Origin: Rhodospirillales bacterium
GTDB lineage: Bacteria > Pseudomonadota > Alphaproteobacteria > Reyranellales > Reyranellaceae
Assembly (NCBI GenBank): GCA_009377525.1
Contig: WHTW01000008.1
Location: 34,019-98,018, forward strand
Length of the DNA stretch: 64,000 bases
Direction: 5' to 3'
Shown: positions 53,405-61,935 of the stretch, one piece after another
How the letters are laid out: every line of letters starts with the position of its first letter
Numbering within the stretch: position 1 is the first letter of the stretch
The notes under the pieces: model-generated
Databases searched by the model: none
The model's input: the letters and a program-made list of their open reading frames with translations, nothing else
What the model was told of the DNA's origin: nothing
Program-made: the position numbers and the translations under genes

Positions 53405-53790
53405 CTAATGGCTTCCGCTTTCGGTGTACGAGACCGGTTTGGTCGCGGACAGGACGATGAACGCTGCGCCGAGCGTCGTTCGTCGACCAAACCAGGGATC
53501 GACGCGCGCCATGAGCATCGCGGCCAGACCAGAGGGCGGATAGTAGACCGATCCACGTGTTTCGTGGACGACCAGCCCATGCACTTCAAGAAGGTTTCGC
53601 AGCTCTTCGGCCGTGCGGAATCGCGCGGCTTTCCACGTCGACGCTCCGAGCCAGCCGCGGATGCGTCGGACGGCGGCCCAGATGTTCCATCGCCCGAGTT
53701 CGCCGATGACCAGCCGACCGCCGGGCCTGAGCACGCGCGCCAATTCGGCGATGGTGCGATCTGCCTGGTGGATGAAGCAAAGGACCCGGT
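53405..53790 (-). pseudogene. 3' part of a SAM-dependent methyltransferase gene, cut at the junction
   Basis: The frame encodes LCFIHQADRTIAELARVLRP, then GGRLVIGELGRWNIWAAV, typical of the region after motif III of UbiE-like methyltransferases, and continues to a natural-looking C-terminus ending VSYTESGSH. The N-terminal half with the SAM loop is missing; upstream of about 53790 the frame is only antisense to CaiB. Confidence 0.75.
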
Positions 53791-54925
53791 GGCGACACAG
53801 ATCCTCGGCGACATGGGCGCTGAGGTGGTGAAGGTAGAGCCGCCGCAGGGCGACACCATGCGCCAGGTCGGCCCGACGCGCGGGAGCGACATGGCGGTGA
53901 TGTTCCTCAACATCAACCGCAACAAGCGCAGCGTCGTGCTCGACCTGAAGCGGGAACAGGCGCGTCGCGCGCTGCTGCGGCTTATCGACGGCGCCGACGT
54001 GCTCGTGCACAACATGCGGGTCGGCGCCGCCGAGCGGCTCGGCCTCTCCTATGCCGCGCTGGCGCCGCGCAACCCGCGGCTCATCCACGCCAGCGCCACC
54101 GGCTTCCGTAAGGATGGGCGGCATCGAGACCGCCCGGCCTTCGATGACGTGATCCAGGGTATGAGCGGCCTCGCCGCGCTGAACGCCATGCGCGACAATG
54201 GCGAGCCTCGCTACGTGCCGAGCGCCATCGCCGACAAGTTCTGCGGCCATGTCCTTGCCTCCGCCGTCGCCATGGCGCTCTACCGGCGCGAGCGCACCGG
54301 CCGGGGGCAGGAGGTGCATGTGCCGATGCTCGAGACCATGATCTCCTTCAACCTCGCCGAGCATCTCTGGGGCGGGGTGCTGGACGACCCCTCCCTCGGC
54401 CTCGGCTACGGGCGCATGTTCACACCCTATCGGCGGCCCTTCCCGACCAGCGACGGGCATTTGTGCCTGATGGCCAATTCCGACGACCAGTGGCAACGGC
54501 TGCTGGCCGCGCTCGCGCGGCCGGACCTCGCTGAGGATCCGCGTTTCGCCCGCCTCGCGCAGCGCGCGGTCAACATCGGCGCCCTCTATGCCATCGTCGA
54601 GGAGGTGATGCGCACCCGCAGTACCGCCGAGTGGCAGGCGCGCCTCGATGCCGCCGACGTGCCGAACGGGCCGGTTCATGGCCTCGCCGACCTGCTGGAG
54701 GACGACTACCTTGCCGAGACCGGCTTTTTCCGGCGCGTCGAGCACCCTTCAGAAGGGCGGATGCTGGTGACGGCAGTGCCCGTGGATTTCTCCGAGTCGC
54801 CCGGCGCGGTGCGCCTGCTGCCGCCGCGCCTCAGCGAGCACACGGGGGAGGTGCTGCGTGAGGCGGGGCTGTCGGAGGCAGAGATCTGCGGTCTCGTCGG
54901 ACGGGAAACCACCGGCGGCCAATGA
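53786..54925 (+). pseudogene. CaiB/BaiF-type CoA-transferase, 5'-truncated
   Basis: The recognisable protein begins abruptly with ATQILGDMGAEVVKVEPP, about residue 20-25 of the usual family start, and then continues normally with NINRNKRSVVLDLKREQ, the Asp-containing segment and GHLCLMANSDDQWQRLLAAL to the end. The region upstream in this frame is antisense to the methyltransferase fragment. No proper start codon with a ribosome site is visible; GTG or ATG codons near 53789 and 53813 might give a shortened product. About 370 residues remain. Confidence 0.78.
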
Positions 54926-55220
54926 CACGCGGCCGCCGCCGGCAGGCCGGGCACGCAACAGGGCGGGAAGTCACATGTATCGACGCCGAGCACGGCGTGA
55001 CCGGCGCGATCGGGAAAGCCACGGGTCTTCATGCCCTATCCCGGCGGCATGGCATGGTACCGGAGCATTTGAGGGGACGTTGCAGCCGGGGAACTATGAG
55101 AGTTTCACCCTCGCGGCTTGACGCCCTGCGCGAGCCTGAAGTCGGAAACTGAGGCGGTAGTCCTCGGCTCCGTTCTCCCGACACACTTGTCCGCCGGTCG
55201 CATGGCGTCGCAACGGTGTG
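54926..55220. other. Intergenic region, no gene recognised
   Basis: 295 bp between the converging CaiB and DUF35 genes. A GC-rich palindromic patch (around GCGGCCGCCGCCGGCAGGCC, 54927-54947) follows the CaiB stop. Nothing else recognisable. Confidence 0.5.
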
Positions 55221-55649
55221 TCAGACGGCCTCATCCGGGACCAGGTAGGGCAGGGTCAAACCTTCCTTCACCGTCTCGAACGCGACGCGTACAGGCAGGC
55301 CGATGCGCAGATCCTCGGGCCGAGCCCCGCGCAGCTGCGCGTTCATGCGCACGCCTTCCGCCAGGTCCACGGTGGCGAGGGTGTAGGGCAAATCATCGCA
55401 GAAGCCGGGATGGAAAGGGTGGTGTGTGACCGTCCAGCTATGCACCGCGCCGCGACCGGACACTTCGCTCCACTCCACCTCCATGGAATGGCAGACAGGA
55501 CACATCGGCTGCGGGTAGTGCCGGATCCTGCCGCAGCTGCGGCACTTCTGCAGCAGCAGCTTGCGCTCGTTCAGCCCTTCCCAGTACGGGGTGCTGTGCG
55601 GCGTGGGCTCAGGTACAAGCTTGTTGTATGTCTCGCTCGCGCTCATCAT
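55221..55649 (-). CDS. DUF35 / OB-fold zinc-ribbon acyl-CoA-associated protein
   Basis: 142 residues. A rubredoxin-like zinc ribbon with CRSCGRIRHYPQPMCPVC (C36, C39, C50, C53), then an OB-fold domain (AVHSWTVTHHPFHPGF and LATVDLAEGVR). Members act with thiolase-like or hydratase partners in steroid side-chain and lipid degradation. The start overlaps the thiolase stop (ATGA). The two are an obligate-looking pair. Confidence 0.93.
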   Translation of the reverse strand: MMSASETYNKLVPEPTPHSTPYWEGLNERKLLLQKCRSCGRIRHYPQPMCPVCHSMEVEWSEVSGRGAVHSWTVTHHPFHPGFCDDLPYTLATVDLAEGVRMNAQLRGARPEDLRIGLPVRVAFETVKEGLTLPYLVPDEAV

Positions 55650-56794
55650 CCTCTCCGCATGATGGCGACGGAACCGTCGCCCATATCTCCATTGCCGGTG
55701 ACGAGACCGACCTCGGCTCCGGCCACCTGTGCCTTCCCGGCCTCGCCGCGAAGCTGGCGCACCAGTTCCGTGATGTGGTTCATCCCGACCATATGCGCCT
55801 GTGAGAGCAGACCACCATGCGTGTTCACCGGGAGCTTGCCGCCGAGTCGTATGGCGCCGCTTTCGACGAAGGGACCGCCTTCCCCCTTCTTGCAGAACCC
55901 GAGATCCTCCAATTGGCAGAGCACGATGTAGGTAAAGCAATCGTAGATCTCCGCGACGTCGATGTCGTCGTGGGTCACTCCCGCCATGTCGAAAGCACGC
56001 GCCGCCGCCTTGGCGAGGCCGAGGCGCGTTATATCCGGACGTTGTGTGATCACGCTCGGCGAGTCGGGATGCCCTTCGGCGATGCCCATCACCATGACCG
56101 GCGTCCTGCGCAGACCGCAAGCGCGCTCGATGCCGCTGACGACGATGGCGCAGGCGCCGTCGCTCTCCAGGCTGCAATCCAGCAGCCGGAGCGGATCGGA
56201 GATCATGCGCGACGCTTGGTGATCTTCGATGGAAATTGGTTTCGTCATGATCGCGTTGCCATTGAGGATGGCGTTGGCGCGCGTCGACACGGCGATCTCG
56301 CCGAGTTGGCGGCTGGTCGTGCCGTAGAGCTCCATGTGCCGCCGCGCCATTGGCGCATAGAGCTGCGCCGGCGCGATGGCGCCGAGCGGCATCTCGAACT
56401 CCCCCACCAGCCGGAACTGCGGCATCTGCTGCACCCGGGTGCCGATGCGACCCTGAGAGGCGCCATTCCGACCCACCGGGATCAGCACATGATTGTAGAC
56501 CCCGGCCGCGATAACGGCAGTGGCGCACTGGACCGCTGCCACACAGCTTGCGCCACCAAGCGGCGTGGTGGCGGAGAAGCGAAGATCGCCGATGCCGAAA
56601 TTGGTGACGAACTCCTCGGCAACGACAGCACTTCCGTAAGGGATCACTCCGTCGATGTCGGAGGGACGGAGCCCCGCGTCCTCGATCGCCCGGAGCGACG
56701 CTTCGAGCTGCAACGATAGGACGCTGCGACCCGACTCGCGGGAATAGACGGTCTCGCCTATCCCGGTGATCGCCGCTTTCTCCCGCATTGACAT
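55646..56794 (-). CDS. Thiolase family protein (SCP-x / lipid-transfer type)
   Basis: 382 residues. Thiolase-fold protein with GIGETVYSRESGRSVLSLQL at the start, the nucleophile region TPLGGASCVAAVQCATAVI, the strand EIYDCFTYIVLCQLEDLG and the C-terminal HGGLLSQAHMVGMNHITEL (HGG replaces the canonical His region). Such DUF35-linked thiolases cleave or condense beta-ketoacyl-CoA or act as aldolases in sterol side-chain catabolism. GGAGGG precedes the ATG at 56794 by 10 nt. Confidence 0.92.
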   Translation of the reverse strand: MSMREKAAITGIGETVYSRESGRSVLSLQLEASLRAIEDAGLRPSDIDGVIPYGSAVVAEEFVTNFGIGDLRFSATTPLGGASCVAAVQCATAVIAAGVYNHVLIPVGRNGASQGRIGTRVQQMPQFRLVGEFEMPLGAIAPAQLYAPMARRHMELYGTTSRQLGEIAVSTRANAILNGNAIMTKPISIEDHQASRMISDPLRLLDCSLESDGACAIVVSGIERACGLRRTPVMVMGIAEGHPDSPSVITQRPDITRLGLAKAAARAFDMAGVTHDDIDVAEIYDCFTYIVLCQLEDLGFCKKGEGGPFVESGAIRLGGKLPVNTHGGLLSQAHMVGMNHITELVRQLRGEAGKAQVAGAEVGLVTGNGDMGDGSVAIMRRG

Positions 56795-56825
56795 GTGATC
56801 TTGCCCTCCTGTTCCTCCGTCGCGC

Positions 56826-57923
56826 TCAGGCTCCGATCCAGCCCTGCGCCACGGCCGCGTCGTGCCGGCACCGTTCGGAAGTGCCCAGCACCTGCCGGTC
56901 GAAAGTGATGCGCTTGAACTGGAAATGCAGGCCGAGCAGGTCGGTGAAGCCCATGCCGCCATGAACCTCGGTGGCCAGCCGGGCTACCTCACGCGTGACC
57001 TCGGCCAGGTGCGCCTTGGCATGGTTCGCCGCAATCGCGGCTTCCTCCAGGATCGCATCCTGCGCATAGGCCGCGTACCAAACCATGGCGCGGCACGGCT
57101 CAAGCATGGTCGCCATGTCCGCGCACATGTATTTCACTCCCTGAAAGCTGCCAATGACCCGGCCGAACTGTACGCGCTCCTTGGCATAGGCGACGGCGCG
57201 GTCGAGCATGGCCTGCGCCGCCCCCAGCATGTCGGCCGCCAGCATCACCCGGCCCGCGTCGCGGACGCGCGCCGCCACCTGGAGCGGAGCATTGGACGCC
57301 TCCAGCAACTCGACGGCCGGCGTCTCCGCAAGGTCGAGGTCCACAAGCGGCCGTGTGCGATCGACGCTGCGACGCACGGTGGCAGTGATGCCCGTTGCGT
57401 CAGCGTCGAGCAGCGCGGCGCGGCCATCCGCCAGGTAGACGAGGAAGTGGGTGGCGCCGCCGCCATCCAACAGCCCATCCACCGCGCCGGAAAGCCGTCC
57501 GCCCTGGAACCTGAGCGCAGCTCGACCGGTTTGCCCCGACATCCCGCCGAGGCCAACGCCAATCCGCATCTCGCCAGCGGCGATCCGGGGAATCCAGATC
57601 CGTCGCTGCACATCATCAGCGGCGGCCTGGAACGCCCGGAGTGCCATCACCTGGGAGGCCGCGAAGGGCGTCGGAGCGGCGTGGAAACCCAACGCCTCGG
57701 CAACCAGCGCCGCGTCGAGAAGGCCGAGCCCGGCACCGCCATATTCCTCTGGCACCAGCATCGCCTGCAGGCCGAGCTCGCCGAGCCCTTTCCACAGGCC
57801 CGCATCGAATCCGTTGCCAGGTTCGGCTAGCCGGCGCAGGACGTCGAGGGGCAGCCGCGCTGACAGGAAGCCCCTGAGAGAATGGTCGAAGAGCTTCTGA
57901 TCTTCGGTCAGTCCGAAACGCAT
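56826..57923 (-). CDS. Acyl-CoA dehydrogenase family protein (second subunit of a pair)
   Basis: 365 residues. Acyl-CoA dehydrogenase C-terminal helices are clear (RVQFGRVIGSFQGVKYMCAD and ATEVHGGMGFTDLLGLHFQF), as is the start MRFGLTEDQKLFDHSLR. The N-terminal catalytic region is less typical (the usual Glu base position could not be placed), which is common in FadE-type pairs where one chain is the FAD and substrate chain. It follows its partner by 2 bp, so the two probably form a heterotetramer. Confidence 0.9.
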   Translation of the reverse strand: MRFGLTEDQKLFDHSLRGFLSARLPLDVLRRLAEPGNGFDAGLWKGLGELGLQAMLVPEEYGGAGLGLLDAALVAEALGFHAAPTPFAASQVMALRAFQAAADDVQRRIWIPRIAAGEMRIGVGLGGMSGQTGRAALRFQGGRLSGAVDGLLDGGGATHFLVYLADGRAALLDADATGITATVRRSVDRTRPLVDLDLAETPAVELLEASNAPLQVAARVRDAGRVMLAADMLGAAQAMLDRAVAYAKERVQFGRVIGSFQGVKYMCADMATMLEPCRAMVWYAAYAQDAILEEAAIAANHAKAHLAEVTREVARLATEVHGGMGFTDLLGLHFQFKRITFDRQVLGTSERCRHDAAVAQGWIGA

Positions 57924-57925
57924 GC

Positions 57926-59131
57926 TCAGGCTCTCCCCACTTTCGGTTCGCGCGGCAAGCCAAGCCCACGCTCTCCGATGATGTTCTTCTGGATGTTCGA
58001 GGAGCCGCCACCGATGATCAATCCGATGTCGTACATGTAGTCGATGTGCCAAGTGGTGGCCGGATCGTCCTCCGCCGCCTCACCCTGAGGCTCATAGGCG
58101 AGCCCGGCGGAACCCAGCACGTCGACCGCCAAGGAGGTCAGGCGGTGCGCGAGCATCGTGCCGTGATACTTCACGATCAGGCGTCCGAGGCCTGAATCGA
58201 CTCCCTCCGCCTGATCGGTCAACAGACGCAGATTGTGGTAGCGGGCCGCCATCACCTCGCCTTGCAGCCGCAGCAGCCTGTCGCGCCATTCCGCGCAATC
58301 CAGAAGGCGGGAGCCGTCCGGCCGTGGCTCCTGCATCATCCGGCGAATGGCTTCGAAACGGTTCTGCAGCTTGTTGGCATCACCGAGAAGCAGCCGTTCG
58401 TATTTCAAGGTGATGTTGGCAACCTGCCAACCATCGCCGCGCCCCATCACGATCTGGTCCACGGGCACGCGAACGTCGGTGAAGAAGGTATCGTTGAACT
58501 CCGCCCGTCCTGTCATGGTGCGCAGCGGACGAACCTCGATCCCCGGCGTATTCATAGGAACCAGAAGGTAGGACAGACCGGCGTGCTTCGGCTTGTCAGG
58601 CTCTGTCCGGCAGAGCAGGAACATCATGTCGGCATAGTGGGCCGAGCTTGTCCAGATTTTTTGGCCGTTGATAACGAAGAATCCGTCGTCCACCGCCGCG
58701 CGCGTATGCGCGGCGGCGAGATCCGAACCGGATCCGGGCTCCGAGTAGCCCTGGCACCAGATCGCCTCGCCCCGAATGGTAGGACCGACCCAACGTCGTT
58801 TTTGCTCTTCTGTGCCGACCTCCAGCAGCGTCGGCACCAGCATGCTGATGCCCTGGTTGTGGATGCCCGGCGAAACGCCACTCCGGCTGAACGCGTCGGC
58901 GATGATCGCCACCTCGATGACATCATGAGGGGCGCCGAAGCCGCCATACTCACGTGGTATGTTGCGGCCGAAATAACCGGACTCGAGCAGCAGCGCCTGC
59001 CACTCCAGAACCTTCCTGTCGGGCCGCTTGCGTCCGCCGCCAGGCCGGGGCGCGCGGTCGCGGTGCCGGGCGATGAAGGCATTTACTTCATCGCGTAGTG
59101 CCCGATGCATTTCAGTCAGTGTCAGATCCAT
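57926..59131 (-). CDS. Acyl-CoA dehydrogenase (first subunit of a pair)
   Basis: 401 residues. The FAD/acyl site is seen in CQGYSEPGSGSDLAAAHTRA and FFVINGQKIWTSSAHYADM, with later WQVANITLKYERLLLGDA and the closing IIGGGSSNIQKNIIGERGLG. The start ATG at 59131 has GAGGA 5 nt upstream. The 3' end is 2 bp from the second dehydrogenase gene. It resembles FadE pairs of steroid and terpene catabolism; the substrate is not known. Confidence 0.94.
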   Translation of the reverse strand: MDLTLTEMHRALRDEVNAFIARHRDRAPRPGGGRKRPDRKVLEWQALLLESGYFGRNIPREYGGFGAPHDVIEVAIIADAFSRSGVSPGIHNQGISMLVPTLLEVGTEEQKRRWVGPTIRGEAIWCQGYSEPGSGSDLAAAHTRAAVDDGFFVINGQKIWTSSAHYADMMFLLCRTEPDKPKHAGLSYLLVPMNTPGIEVRPLRTMTGRAEFNDTFFTDVRVPVDQIVMGRGDGWQVANITLKYERLLLGDANKLQNRFEAIRRMMQEPRPDGSRLLDCAEWRDRLLRLQGEVMAARYHNLRLLTDQAEGVDSGLGRLIVKYHGTMLAHRLTSLAVDVLGSAGLAYEPQGEAAEDDPATTWHIDYMYDIGLIIGGGSSNIQKNIIGERGLGLPREPKVGRA

Positions 59132-60122
59132 GGACGTCCTCGCTGTGCGACCCTCTCGGCGGCCCGCCTTGAACGAATACTCGTCCGCGCTCTGTCGCGA
59201 GGGATCTGGTTCCGGAACCCCACCCTCCCCGGACCTGAGCCCCGAGCACGCGCAGGCCCGCCAGGGCGTTTTCGGCGCTACGAGCTTCGCGTGCCAGCAT
59301 CGAGCTTGTGTATCCGCGCATTCTTGCCGGAGCCGCTCGACACGAGGAACTCTCCGGCGCCATACCCGCTTCGATGGGAATACGGAGGAGCCGCCCACCC
59401 TCCGCCGTGCTGGTTTCCGGCCGGACGGTGACGACCCGGGATGCCCGAGCGGCGCCGAGCGCTTCGGCCACGGTTCGGTGTTGTCCGACCTTTTCCAGGT
59501 TCAACCGGGTTGGAAACAGAACCGCGCGGCGGCCCGCATCGGCGTCCTCGCATGCCTGACGTGGGGTCACCCAGCCGGAGTCGACCGATTCCCTACCGTC
59601 GTGACGCAGTAGGTGATCGAGCGGTGCCTCGGCGAGGAAGAAGTGGGTATCGAACCGCTTGGGCATGTGCGGCGGCGTTATCCAGTGGGCGAAATGCACG
59701 AGCCGGTCGGAGGCCGCAACCAGATTTTCCAGCTCGATCATGTCGGCGAAGCTGAGACTGCCCGCTTCGATTGCCTGCCGGTAGGTGGCTCCCAACGCCT
59801 CCGTCCGGGCGCCCTCGAGGAGCGGACCACGGCTGGCCGTTCGGGCGAACAGCACGCCGCATTCCTCGAAGGCTTCCCGCGCCGCGGCCGCCATCACGTT
59901 CAGCATCTCGTCGCTGATTTGGTCAACACCGTCCGCCAAGCGGCGCCATCGGGGGTCGGCGTCTCCGGCGCTCGCGGAGCCGCCGGGGAACACCAAGGCT
60001 CCGGACGCGAACTCAATCTCATGATGGCGAACCACCATGAAAACTTCCAGCCCGTCCGCGCCGTCACGGGCAAGCATCAGCGTCGCCGCGATGCGCGGCG
60101 TCACAGGTTCGGTCACGAGCAC
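59112..60122 (-). CDS. Nudix-hydrolase family protein (NUDT19-like), anomalous C-terminus
   Basis: 336 residues in this frame. The N-terminal 240 residues fit NUDT19-like Nudix proteins: VMVVRHHEIEFASGALVFPG, then AAAREAFEECGVLFAR with the Nudix-box REx2EE core, and WITPPHMPKRFDTHFFLA. The last 80 residues are low-complexity, rich in Arg/Gly/Ser, and run over the dehydrogenase start. In a neighbouring frame the sequence AGEFLVSSGSGKNARIHKLD ends at 59278, a more protein-like tail, so a frameshift near 59360-59380 is likely. Nudix proteins of this type hydrolyse CoA-linked nucleotides. Confidence 0.75.
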   Translation of the reverse strand: MLVTEPVTPRIAATLMLARDGADGLEVFMVVRHHEIEFASGALVFPGGSASAGDADPRWRRLADGVDQISDEMLNVMAAAAREAFEECGVLFARTASRGPLLEGARTEALGATYRQAIEAGSLSFADMIELENLVAASDRLVHFAHWITPPHMPKRFDTHFFLAEAPLDHLLRHDGRESVDSGWVTPRQACEDADAGRRAVLFPTRLNLEKVGQHRTVAEALGAARASRVVTVRPETSTAEGGRLLRIPIEAGMAPESSSCRAAPARMRGYTSSMLAREARSAENALAGLRVLGAQVRGGWGSGTRSLATERGRVFVQGGPPRGSHSEDVHGSDTD

Positions 60123-60155
60123 ACCTTAGCGCCGGAAGGATTGGGTCTGATCAGG

Positions 60156-61322
60156 TCAGCCATGGTGAGCCACGGCCCGGGCCTGATCGGCGAGGGTAGC
60201 GGATAGTCTTTCAACCGCCTCGGCGTAGTCTTTCATGAAGTCATACACGACCGACCTGACGGACTGTTCCGTGTTCATCAGGCCCACGCACTGCCCGACA
60301 AAGTAGGCAGCGATCTGCTTGGCGCCTTCGTGACCCGCCTCCGCGAGCTTGTCCACCTTGGCCATCGCCGGGCGCGTAAGAATGCCTTGCAAAGGCATCG
60401 AAAGGGGATCGGGCGCCCCCTTGGCGCCCCATGCGTCCGACCAAGCGGACTGCAACTGCCGGGTCGGCTTGCCGGTCCTGCTGCGGGAACGCACCGTGTT
60501 GGCGGAGGACGCTTCCAGCATCTTCTCCTTGACGGTGGGCGTCGTTTCGGCCTCCTTCGTCGTGAGCCACACCGACCCGCACCAAACGCCGGCTGCCCCC
60601 ATCGCCATGCATGCGGCCATCTGGCGGCCCGTGGCGATCCCGCCCGCCGCCAACACGTCGATGTTGTCGTAGTCCTGCACCGCCTGGATCACTTCGGGGA
60701 CCAGCACCATCGTCGAGATCTCGCCGCAATGGCCGCCCGCTTCACCGCCCGCGGCGACCAGGACATCGACGCCCGCCTGTGCATGCTTGACGGCATGGCG
60801 CCTGGATCCGGTCAAGGCGCCGACGAGGATGCCCCGCGAATGCGCCTCCGAAATGATGGACGCGGGGGGCACGCCAAGCGCATTGACGAACATCTTGATC
60901 GGATACTTGAACGCGACCTCCAGCATCCTGGCGGCGCCGCTCTCGCGCATGAAGGACGAGTCACGATCGTCGTATTTGCCGGTCCAGACGTCGGAACTAT
61001 CGATGCCGTGCCGTTCAAGCAGGTCCGCAACGAATTTGCGATGCTCCTCCGGGACATTCCCCTGAAGCTCCGCGTCGTCCGAGTCCGAATCCTTGCCTAC
61101 CATGTTCTGGGGGATGAGCAGGTCGATGCCGAACGGCTTTCCGTTGACGCGCTCGTTGATCCAGGTCAGCTCGACATCCAGCTTCTCCGGATTCAGGCCT
61201 ACCGCGCCGAGCACGCCGAATCCCCCAGCATTCGTCACCTCGGCGACGACATCCCGACAATGCGAGAAGGCGAAAAGGGGAAATTCGATTCCAAGTTTGT
61301 GGCAAAGTCTCGAGTTCATCAT
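60156..61322 (-). CDS. Nitronate monooxygenase (2-nitropropane dioxygenase family)
   Basis: 388 residues. FMN-dependent TIM-barrel enzyme: FGVLGAVGLNPEKLDVEL near the start, then AGVDVLVAAGGEAGGHCGEI with the catalytic His in GGHCG, and IDVLAAGGIATGRQMAACMA with the phosphate-binding loop and GAAGVWCGSVW. Family members oxidise alkyl nitronates or act on CoA-linked alkenes. GAGGAAA precedes the first of two adjacent ATG codons (61322, 61319). It ends a set of catabolic genes on the minus strand. Confidence 0.9.
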   Translation of the reverse strand: MMNSRLCHKLGIEFPLFAFSHCRDVVAEVTNAGGFGVLGAVGLNPEKLDVELTWINERVNGKPFGIDLLIPQNMVGKDSDSDDAELQGNVPEEHRKFVADLLERHGIDSSDVWTGKYDDRDSSFMRESGAARMLEVAFKYPIKMFVNALGVPPASIISEAHSRGILVGALTGSRRHAVKHAQAGVDVLVAAGGEAGGHCGEISTMVLVPEVIQAVQDYDNIDVLAAGGIATGRQMAACMAMGAAGVWCGSVWLTTKEAETTPTVKEKMLEASSANTVRSRSRTGKPTRQLQSAWSDAWGAKGAPDPLSMPLQGILTRPAMAKVDKLAEAGHEGAKQIAAYFVGQCVGLMNTEQSVRSVVYDFMKDYAEAVERLSATLADQARAVAHHG

Positions 61323-61366
61323 TTTCCTCACCCCAGCTGATTTCGTGAAATTGGCGGGCGTCCGTC

Positions 61367-61935
61367 TCAGCACATCTCCAGTTCCCGGTATCCTTCCGTC
61401 GCCACGGCGTTGGCCTTCGCGCGAAACCCGGGCGCGCTTCCGCTGTAGCGTGCAATGATCCGCGTCTGCTTGCCTTCGACGTTCTGGTTGATCCCGGTCA
61501 TCCAACTATCGACGTCGTTCGAAAGCAGGCCTTCCCCCGCCTTGAGCACGAAGCTGGTCCAGCCCTCGACCGCCTCGGGCCTCGGTACGACATACGTGTA
61601 GCCATGCTGGCGCATGTACTGGATCAGGTTGGTGATCCAGAGGACGTTGTACTCCGCCGATCGCGGTATGTTGCCGAGAGCCGTGTGCGGACCGATGCAC
61701 ATGAACATGTTCGGGAAGTCCGCGACCTGGATTCCCAGGAATGTTTCGAGCGCGGCCCGCCATTTCTCTTTGAGCTTTGCTCCGCTCGCGCCGCGGATGT
61801 CGATGCGATCGAAGCTTCCGGTGATGGCGTCGAAGCCGGTGGCGTAAACGATCATGTCGAAGGCGAAGCCGCGGTCCGCGAGCTCCAGGCCGGTCGGCGT
61901 GATGCGCCGGATCGGATTCTCGAGAATGCAGACTA
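61367..61935 (-). pseudogene. Flavin-containing/Baeyer-Villiger monooxygenase, C-terminal half (split by IS630)
   Basis: The distal part of the monooxygenase, ending at 61367. It includes ILENPIRRITPTGLELADRG, then MIVYATGFDAITGSFDRIDI, then MFMCIGPHTALGNIPRSAEY, typical of the C-terminal half of a class B flavin monooxygenase. It is separated from the N-terminal half (63181-64000) by the IS630 element. Without the element the frame runs straight through. Confidence 0.9.

Noticed and set aside
52952..53785. N-terminal extension of the CaiB frame
   Set aside because: It is antisense to the nucleoside phosphorylase and methyltransferase fragment; only the sequence from 53786 on resembles CaiB.
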